Source: CAYNFT01 sp964396535 (GTDB lineage Bacteria > Chloroflexota > Dehalococcoidia > Dehalococcoidales > UBA2162). Taken from it: a stretch of DNA of 10,882 nucleotides. The notes under the pieces were generated by a model. It searched no databases, was not told where the DNA came from, and was given only the letters and a program-made list of their open reading frames with translations. Shown here piece by piece: positions 6,087 to 10,882 of the stretch. The translations under genes and the position numbers were made by a program. Within the stretch, counting starts at the first letter, position 1. The number at the start of each line of letters is the position of its first letter. Where the stretch lies: assembly GCA_964396535.1 (NCBI GenBank), contig CAYNFT010000073.1, positions 1 through 10,882 on the forward strand, written 5' to 3'.

Positions 6087-6998
6087 TTGGATGTTGTAGG
6101 TCACCTGTTGTCAGTTTCGTTTTATGAAGGGCTGGTCTACGGCCTCGTGGCAATAGGTGTATACATCACCTTTCGTGTGCTTGCCTTCCCCGACCTCACC
6201 GTGGATGGTAGCTTCCCGCTAGGTGGTGCTGTGGCTGCTATTCTAATCGTAAACGGCGCAAACCCCTGGCTGGCAACGATAGCAGCACTGGGGGCCGGTC
6301 TATGTGCCGGACTGGGAACCTCACTACTTAACACCAAGCTCAGGATAAATGCTCTGCTGGCCGGCATACTCATGATGGTAGCCCTCTATTCTATAAATTT
6401 AATGATTATGGGGCGGGCTAATATCCCTCTACTCCGTGAGATAACAGTCTTTGAACAATTCTCCCAGTTTTTGGGAATTAAAACTGGTGTTATACTTTCA
6501 CTTATATTTATGGTAGTTATTACCTGTATCATACTTGCCATTTTGAACTGGTTTCTGCGCACCGAGATTGGTCTGGCACTTAGAGCAACGGGTGACAATG
6601 AGCAGATGGTTCGCGGCCTGGGAGCTGACACCAATATGACCACAATACTTGGTGTTTCCATCTCCAATGGGCTCGTTGCTCTCTCTGGCGCCCTGGTAGC
6701 TCAAAATTCAGGATTCTCTGATGTAGGCATAGGAATAGGAATGATTGTAATGGGCCTGGCGTCGGTAATAATCGGTGAGGGAATATTTCGTCCCCGGGGT
6801 ATCACGTCTATTCTTTTTGCAGTGGTAGGTGGCACTTTTGCCTATCGCCTATTCTTAGGCATTGCCCTTANNNNNNNNNNGGTAAGCGCCAGTAATTTGA
6901 AGCTGGTTACGGCGCTCCTTGTAATCGTAGCCCTGGCAATCCCATACATACAGAAGAAATTACGGCATGAGTGGATACCACCAGCAGTGAGGATGTAG
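6087..6998 (+). CDS. ABC transporter permease (BPD_transp_2 type), interrupted by ten Ns
   Basis: This is the membrane channel subunit of the importer, about 303 residues. The start is TTG at 6087, with GGGAGGAAG eight bases upstream; the ATG at 6091 is out of frame. Family features are FPDLTVDGSFPLGGA (34-48), NTKLRINALLAGILMM (82-97), and the cytoplasmic coupling loop LRTEIGLALRATGDNEQMVRG (157-177), which contacts the ATPase. A GMIVMGLASVIIGEG helix pair follows at 218-232, then a tail rich in hydrophobic residues. About eight membrane helices are likely. Ten unknown bases (6871-6880) hide residues 262-265. The frame is open on both sides with family-like sequence, so the gap as written keeps frame, but its true length is not certain. 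It lies 63 bases after the binding-protein gene and 13 before the ATPase gene. Confidence 0.9.
   Translation: MDVVGHLLSVSFYEGLVYGLVAIGVYITFRVLAFPDLTVDGSFPLGGAVAAILIVNGANPWLATIAALGAGLCAGLGTSLLNTKLRINALLAGILMMVALYSINLMIMGRANIPLLREITVFEQFSQFLGIKTGVILSLIFMVVITCIILAILNWFLRTEIGLALRATGDNEQMVRGLGADTNMTTILGVSISNGLVALSGALVAQNSGFSDVGIGIGMIVMGLASVIIGEGIFRPRGITSILFAVVGGTFAYRLFLGIALXXXXVSASNLKLVTALLVIVALAIPYIQKKLRHEWIPPAVRM
6871..6880. other. Assembly gap of ten Ns
   Basis: Ten undetermined bases lie inside the permease gene. The translated frame continues on both sides with the expected LKLVTALLVI tail, and about four residues are missing, close to what related permeases have here. The size is therefore plausible, but ten can also be an arbitrary scaffolding spacer. 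Confidence 0.95.
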
Positions 6999-7011
6999 AG
7001 GTGCAATTTAA

Positions 7012-7851
7012 ATGAGTGAAAATCAAGGTTTACTGCAACTCAGGGGAGTAAGCAAAATTTTCTCCAGAGGCACCGTAGATGAGGTTACAGCGCTGGATAA
7101 TATTAATCTGGATATCAACAGTGAGGACTTTATTACTATTATTGGTAGTAACGGCGCTGGAAAAACTACACTCCTTAATGTTATTGCCGGCGTCTACCCG
7201 CCGGAAAGAGGTGGCAAGATTATTGTTAATGGTAAAGATATTACCAATCTCAGTGAACATAAGCGTGCTCAGTATATTGGTAGAGTATATCAGGACCCTC
7301 ATACAGGCACTGCAGCCAAGATGACTTTAGAGGAGAACCTGGCTATGGCTATACTACGCGGGCAAGGACGGGGGCTGAGCATAGCTACTAACAAACAGCG
7401 CCGAGAGCTATTCCGCTCAGCTTTAGCTCCACTAGGCTTAGGGTTAGAAGACAGGTTGAATACCCCGGTAGGCACGCTTTCAGGCGGACAAAGGCAGGCT
7501 CTGGCTCTGGTGATGGCCACTATGAATAAACTTTCACTGCTGCTGCTTGATGAGCATATAGCTACACTAGACCCCAAGACAGCTCAGATAGTGCTTGATT
7601 TAAGCGAAATGATTATGCAGCGAGAGAAGATGACCGGTATAATGGTTACACATAATATGGAGATAGCCCTGCGCTACGGTAACAGACTAGTTATGATGCA
7701 TAAGGGTAGAATTGTAGTTGATTTAAGTCAGGAGCAGAGAAGTAACCTCACCATCAACGACCTCGTGACTGCGTTCGAGCGAGCCAGTGGAGAACAGTTT
7801 GCTGATGACAGCATACTGCTTACCACGCCTGACTCTCAACCTAGACGTTAA
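7012..7851 (+). CDS. ABC transporter ATP-binding protein
   Basis: This cytoplasmic ATPase, 279 residues, powers the importer encoded just upstream. All nucleotide-binding motifs are intact: Walker A GSNGAGKT (45-52), Q-loop Gln94, signature LSGGQ (156-160), Walker B LLLLDE (176-181) with catalytic Glu181, D-loop TLDP (185-188) and switch His214 in VTHN. The DEHIATLDP wording, with His directly after the Walker B glutamate, is typical of ATPases paired with ABC_sub_bind binding proteins. The ATG at 7012 is preceded by AGAGGTG, which overlaps the permease stop codon, so translation of the two is probably coupled. The C-terminal 30 residues are polar and divergent. The gene's end overlaps the convergent ychF gene by 11 bases, and no intrinsic terminator was seen. 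Confidence 0.93.
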   Translation: MSENQGLLQLRGVSKIFSRGTVDEVTALDNINLDINSEDFITIIGSNGAGKTTLLNVIAGVYPPERGGKIIVNGKDITNLSEHKRAQYIGRVYQDPHTGTAAKMTLEENLAMAILRGQGRGLSIATNKQRRELFRSALAPLGLGLEDRLNTPVGTLSGGQRQALALVMATMNKLSLLLLDEHIATLDPKTAQIVLDLSEMIMQREKMTGIMVTHNMEIALRYGNRLVMMHKGRIVVDLSQEQRSNLTINDLVTAFERASGEQFADDSILLTTPDSQPRR

Positions 7852-8944
7852 ACAGGAAGGTAATTACATCACCATCCTGTACTATGTAGCTCTTCCCCTC
7901 CAGTCGCAGAAGTCCCCTCTTCCGGGCTTCAGCCAGGCTACCACACTTAACCAGGTCATTGTAACTGATTACCTCTGCCCTAATGAAGCCCCTTTCCATA
8001 TCAGAGTGAATTTTACCAGCGGCTTTAACCGCCTCAGTATTGCCCTGAATAGACCAGGCTTTAACTTCAGACGAGGCGGTAGTGAAAAAAGAGATTAATC
8101 CCAGTAGCTCATAGGAAAGTTTAATAATGCGGTCAGCCCCGGATTCCTTTATACCATATTCGGCGCTTAATTCCTCGGCAGCGTTATCATCTAATTGAGC
8201 CAGCTCCATTTCCAGCTCACCGCAAATGCTGGTAACGCGGCACTTCTGCTGGGAATAACGCGAGTCTAGCTCTGCCGCCAGAGATTCTGCCTGAGGTAAC
8301 TGGTCTTCCCCGATATTGACTACTACCAGCAGCGGCTTGGCAGAGAGCAATTGATAGCTAGACAAGGCTTTAGTTTCCTCATCAGTCAGTACCAGTTCAC
8401 GAACGGGCACATCTTTCTCTAATTCGGCCTTAATCTTCTCTATTATCTCTTGCTCTCGGAGGAGAACTGAGCGCTCAGGCGGCTTAGCTCCCTTTAAAGA
8501 TACCTCTAGCCTTTTCAGTCTTCTTTCCAGTAGCGCCAAGTCAGAAAAGGTAAGCTCTAAATTCATATTAGCGATATCTCGCTCCACATCCAGGCTGCCT
8601 TCAACATGGGGTATGCTTTCATCGCTAAAAGCTCGGACTACATTTATAAGAGCTTCAACATTGCTGAGTTGAGTCAGCAATTGACCACCTATGCCCTTGT
8701 CCTTGGCCATATCCTTAACTGAAGCACCTACATCAATGTAGGTTGCCGAAGCAGGGACTACCTTCTTGGGGTGAAGCATATCGGCTAACACCGCAAGGCG
8801 AGGTTCTGGGACCTTAGCCGTTCCAATATGGGGAGCTGACCCTTCCTGGCTGTATTTTCCAGTGCCTTCCCCTCCAGTTAAGGCGTTAAAAATGGCTGTC
8901 CTGCCGCTTTTAGCTAGCCCTATAATGCCAATGTCAATACTCAT
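7841..8944 (-). CDS. ychF: YchF-type translation-associated P-loop NTPase (Obg superfamily)
   Basis: The protein is 367 residues from the ATG at 8944, close to 363 for E. coli YchF. A GTG at 8962 would add six residues, but its only ribosome site abuts it directly. YchF (OLA1 in eukaryotes) is an ATPase that binds ribosomes and affects stress responses. The C-terminal TGS domain (about 284-367) is strongly conserved: SSEVKAWSIQG, AAGKIHSDMERGFIRAEVI, then LRLEGKSYIVQDGDV, ending FNV. A long helical arm lies between the GTPase halves, and the NIGE motif (210-213) is the YchF form of NxxE that favours ATP. Two motifs are odd: the P-loop reads GLAKSGRT with Arg15 for the usual Lys, and DxxG reads DVGA (71-74). 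It lies 39 bases downstream of a small helical gene in the same direction. Confidence 0.9.
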   Translation of the reverse strand: MSIDIGIIGLAKSGRTAIFNALTGGEGTGKYSQEGSAPHIGTAKVPEPRLAVLADMLHPKKVVPASATYIDVGASVKDMAKDKGIGGQLLTQLSNVEALINVVRAFSDESIPHVEGSLDVERDIANMNLELTFSDLALLERRLKRLEVSLKGAKPPERSVLLREQEIIEKIKAELEKDVPVRELVLTDEETKALSSYQLLSAKPLLVVVNIGEDQLPQAESLAAELDSRYSQQKCRVTSICGELEMELAQLDDNAAEELSAEYGIKESGADRIIKLSYELLGLISFFTTASSEVKAWSIQGNTEAVKAAGKIHSDMERGFIRAEVISYNDLVKCGSLAEARKRGLLRLEGKSYIVQDGDVITFLFNV

Positions 8945-8983
8945 CAGCCTATAATTACCCACCCTTTTAAACGAATGGGGAGA

Positions 8984-9208
8984 TTATTGACGTTCCGACT
9001 TTATTATTCCCCTGGCGTATTTAAGCGCCAGTTCTCTTTCTCCCTTGGTCAACTGCTCATTAGCCGCCAGCTCCAATAAGGCAAGAAGTGCCTCACGAGT
9101 AGCTAAATTGGCAATAAATTTGATGGTATCAATCCGTACTTTGGCAGGAAGAACTAAATCGGTGGCGACAGCAACCAGTTTCTCCAGTTCAGCAGGATTC
9201 TCTGCCAT
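8984..9208 (-). CDS. Small helical (HEAT-like) protein upstream of ychF
   Basis: I start this at the ATG at 9208 (74 residues) because AAAAGGAG lies eight bases upstream and the predicted promoter starts transcription near 9258. A longer reading from 9286 would begin before that point and has no ribosome site. The product is almost wholly helical: an acidic start AENPAELEKLVAVATD, then LPAKVRIDTIKFIANL, TREALLALLELAANEQL and GERELALKYARGIIK. Paired amphipathic helices of this kind resemble one or two HEAT-type repeats, which bind proteins or RNA. No catalytic or metal-binding residues are seen and there is no signal peptide. It is followed 39 bases later by ychF and probably shares its transcript, so a link to YchF is possible but unproven. 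Confidence 0.7.
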   Translation of the reverse strand: MAENPAELEKLVAVATDLVLPAKVRIDTIKFIANLATREALLALLELAANEQLTKGERELALKYARGIIKSERQ

Positions 9209-9264
9209 TTTTATTTCTCCTTTTGATTTTGCTAATACCAGCCACAGGTAAAGCATTTTCCAGT

Positions 9265-9293
9265 ATTTTACTCTTTGTACTGGCATTCTTCAA
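9265..9293 (-). promoter_or_regulatory. Sigma70-type promoter for the small gene and ychF
   Basis: On the minus strand TTGAAG (9293-9288) and TAAAAT (9270-9265) are separated by exactly 17 bases. Transcription would start near 9258, about 50 bases before the ATG at 9208. This also argues for that shorter start. Confidence 0.5.
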
Positions 9294-9310
9294 TATTACG
9301 AATTATGTCA

Positions 9311-9338
9311 CAATTACCGTCAGGCGAATACGGTATTG
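9311..9338. other. Stem-loop between the divergent promoters
   Basis: TACCGT (9315-9320) pairs with ACGGTA (9330-9335) around a 9-base loop, and CAA/TTG extends the stem beyond a single bulged T. It lies just upstream of both -35 regions, so it may be a binding site for a regulator of the divergent pair rather than an RNA structure. Confidence 0.35.
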
Positions 9339-9364
9339 CTGCGTAAAATAGGTGGGATTAACCA

Positions 9365-9393
9365 TTGACGAAACACGTTTCTAAGATTATAAT
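9365..9393 (+). promoter_or_regulatory. Strong sigma70-type promoter facing pntAA, dyad in spacer
   Basis: TTGACG (9365-9370) and a perfect TATAAT (9388-9393) are exactly 17 bases apart, the best promoter in the window. The spacer contains the dyad GAAAC-AC-GTTTC (9370-9381), a suitable operator. Transcription would start near 9400. Confidence 0.6.
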
Positions 9394-9399
9394 CAGTGC

Positions 9400-9618
9400 T
9401 GGCAGGTAATTTATACGCTGCTTACTAGTAGGAAGATTAATTTTGAATCTAAGGCATGCCTCAGAATCTAGTGACATCCCAGAATCGGTTGGCTTCGCTT
9501 CATCACCGTTCCAGATGTTGGTATTCCCAGAGTCAAGTAGCCTGATGCAATATAATTTATTAAAATTTCCATTTGCCTATGCCCATATCCAAGTAAATAA
9601 GCCTCAAGGAGCAAATTT
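9400..9618 (+). other. Long untranslated leader of pntAA
   Basis: About 219 bases separate the predicted transcription start from the pntAA ATG. I found no convincing small gene, known riboswitch pattern or terminator. A second TATAAT (9551-9556) occurs without a good -35, so a closer promoter is possible. Confidence 0.35.
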
Positions 9619-10764
9619 ATGAAGGTAGGAGTTCCTAAAGAAATAGTGCCAAACGAGCACCGAGTAGCTTTATCCCCAGAGGGAGCCACCAAGCTAATAG
9701 AAGCCGGTGCGGAAGTAATGATTGAATCGGGGGCCGGTGAAGCGGCCTCTTTGCTCGACAGCATGTATGAGAAGGCTGGTTGCATTCTGGTGTCTGATAC
9801 TGCCGCTCTCTTCGAGGGGAGCGATATTATCCTCAAGTTACAAAAACCTGTATTCAACGAGGCTCTGGGTAAGGAAGAACTAGATATGGTGGCTGAGGGT
9901 TCAGTAGTTATTGCTCTCCTGCAACCCTTGGTCAACCACGATTTGGTAAAGAGTCTGGCGAAGAAGAAAATCACCGCTTTCAGTATGGATGCTATTCCTC
10001 GTATTGCTCGCGCGCAAAGGATGGACGCTCTTTCCTCTATGAGTTCGATATCAGGATATAAAGCTGTGCTAATTGGAGCCAATAAGCTGGGCAAATACCT
10101 GCCCATGATGATGACAGCAGCGGCTACCATGCCGCCAGCCAAGGTGCTGGTACTTGGAGCAGGCGTTGCCGGCCTACAAGCTATTGCCACAGCGCACCGC
10201 CTTGGAGCCGTAGTCGAAGCCTTCGATGTCCGCCCGGTGGTTAAAGAACAGGTTGAAAGCCTTGGAGCTACTTTCGTTGAGCTTGAAGAAATAGCCAAAG
10301 ATACCGAGGACAAAGGTGGCTACGCCAAGGAGCTCTCCGAAGATACTCAGCAGCGGGAAAGAGAGCTGATTCAAAAGCATACCGAGGCATCTGATATAGT
10401 CATCACCACAGCCCTTGTTCCGGGTAGGGATGCTCCCATTTTGATTACGAAAGAGATGGTTAGCGGAATGAAGGCGGGTTCTGTGATTGTTGACCTTGCC
10501 GCAGAAACAGGTGGCAACTGTGAGCTTACCGAACCCGGGGAGGAAGTGGTAAAACACGGAGTTACTATCTGTGGACCACTGAACCTGCCCAGTGAGATGG
10601 CAATGCAGGCAAGCCAGCTGTATTCCCGAAATATATCCGGGCTCCTGCTACTGATGATAAAGGAAGGTAAACTGGACCTGAACTTTGAGGATGCAATCGT
10701 CAATGATTGCTGTATTACTCATCAGGGCGAGGTGTGCGGTATTTACAAGGATATGGTAGCCTAG
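9619..10764 (+). CDS. pntAA: Proton-translocating NAD(P) transhydrogenase, alpha-1 (NAD-binding) subunit
   Basis: This soluble dI component of Re/Si-specific transhydrogenase binds NAD(H) and passes hydride to NADP+, driven by proton flow through the membrane partner. The 381-residue length fits the split form, without the membrane helices that are fused to it in E. coli PntA. The N terminus MKVGVPKEIVPNEHRVALSPEG is diagnostic of the alanine dehydrogenase/PNT fold. The RQD loop is intact as Arg128, Gln133 and Asp136 in PRIARAQRMD. The nucleotide fold shows GAGVAG (180-185) and Asp203 in AFDVRP for the adenosine ribose. The mobile loop follows with GGYAKELSED and TTALVPGRDAP, then VDLAAETGGNCELT. 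The ATG at 9619 has AAGGAG seven bases upstream. The membrane subunit gene follows 54 bases later. Confidence 0.95.
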   Translation: MKVGVPKEIVPNEHRVALSPEGATKLIEAGAEVMIESGAGEAASLLDSMYEKAGCILVSDTAALFEGSDIILKLQKPVFNEALGKEELDMVAEGSVVIALLQPLVNHDLVKSLAKKKITAFSMDAIPRIARAQRMDALSSMSSISGYKAVLIGANKLGKYLPMMMTAAATMPPAKVLVLGAGVAGLQAIATAHRLGAVVEAFDVRPVVKEQVESLGATFVELEEIAKDTEDKGGYAKELSEDTQQRERELIQKHTEASDIVITTALVPGRDAPILITKEMVSGMKAGSVIVDLAAETGGNCELTEPGEEVVKHGVTICGPLNLPSEMAMQASQLYSRNISGLLLLMIKEGKLDLNFEDAIVNDCCITHQGEVCGIYKDMVA

Positions 10765-10818
10765 GAATAGAACAGAAAGACCGTGTAGATGTTTAAGCAT
10801 TAGAAGGAGAGTGTTGAT

Positions 10819-10882
10819 ATGGGTCAGGATATGATATTTCTCTTTTACGTATTTGTTCTTGCCATGTTCGCCGGGTACGAGG
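10819..10882 (+). CDS. pntAB: Transhydrogenase alpha-2 membrane subunit, 5' end only
   Basis: Only the first 21 codons are in the window. The ATG at 10819 follows AGAAGGAG (10802-10809). The visible residues include LFYVFVLAMFAGYE, a membrane helix ending in the GYE/GYx signature of the short transhydrogenase alpha-2 subunit (about 100 residues). Position directly after the alpha-1 gene supports the call. The beta subunit gene would be expected next, outside the window. Confidence 0.8.
   Translation, partial: MGQDMIFLFYVFVLAMFAGYE

Noticed and set aside
9209..9286. Longer N terminus for the small protein upstream of ychF
   Set aside because: It would begin upstream of the predicted transcription start and has no ribosome site, unlike the ATG at 9208.
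9468..10313. 281-codon antisense open frame across pntAA
   Set aside because: It is a Ser/Ala-rich shadow of a gene with unambiguous transhydrogenase motifs.

Overview
This is bacterial DNA of moderate GC content. It is probably from an uncultivated lineage assembled from a metagenome, because a run of ten N bases (6871-6880) interrupts one gene. Nothing here fixes the taxon. The split transhydrogenase alpha subunit, the YchF homologue with an unusual P-loop and the palindromic GC-rich intergenic repeats would suit a Chloroflexota (Dehalococcoidia-like) genome, but that is a weak inference from general familiarity. No phage, transposase, CRISPR, rRNA or intact tRNA was seen.

Left part (1-4003), apparently accessory. 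Short TACTATGAT direct repeats run off the left edge into the end of a 572-residue minus-strand gene. That protein has a long charged coiled coil and a C-terminal helix-turn-helix-like segment, and I do not recognise it. A gene-free stretch (1777-2236) with several hairpins follows. Next come two minus-strand genes joined by a TGATG stop/start overlap: a two-helix membrane protein with a PH-like C-terminal part, then a membrane-anchored protein with a predicted extracellular beta-sandwich. A second gene-free stretch (3544-4003) holds two GC-rich hairpins and the promoter of the next gene.

Middle part (4004-7851), plus strand. A TauE/SafE-type membrane transporter stands alone. It is followed by a three-gene ABC importer operon: a lipoprotein binding protein of the ABC_sub_bind (PF04392) type, a BPD_transp_2-type permease and an ATPase. 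The gene order matches the TrpXYZ-like family, but the substrate cannot be read from sequence. The binding-protein gene has a leader with an orphan perfect Shine-Dalgarno sequence.

Right part (7841-10882), housekeeping. The minus strand carries a small helical protein and, downstream of it, ychF, whose end overlaps the end of the ABC ATPase gene by 11 bases. Divergently, the plus strand carries the NAD-binding alpha-1 subunit of the proton-translocating transhydrogenase and the first 21 codons of its membrane partner. The divergent region has a well-formed promoter on each strand. The plus one has a 12-base dyad in its spacer and lies about 220 bases before pntAA, leaving a long untranslated leader.
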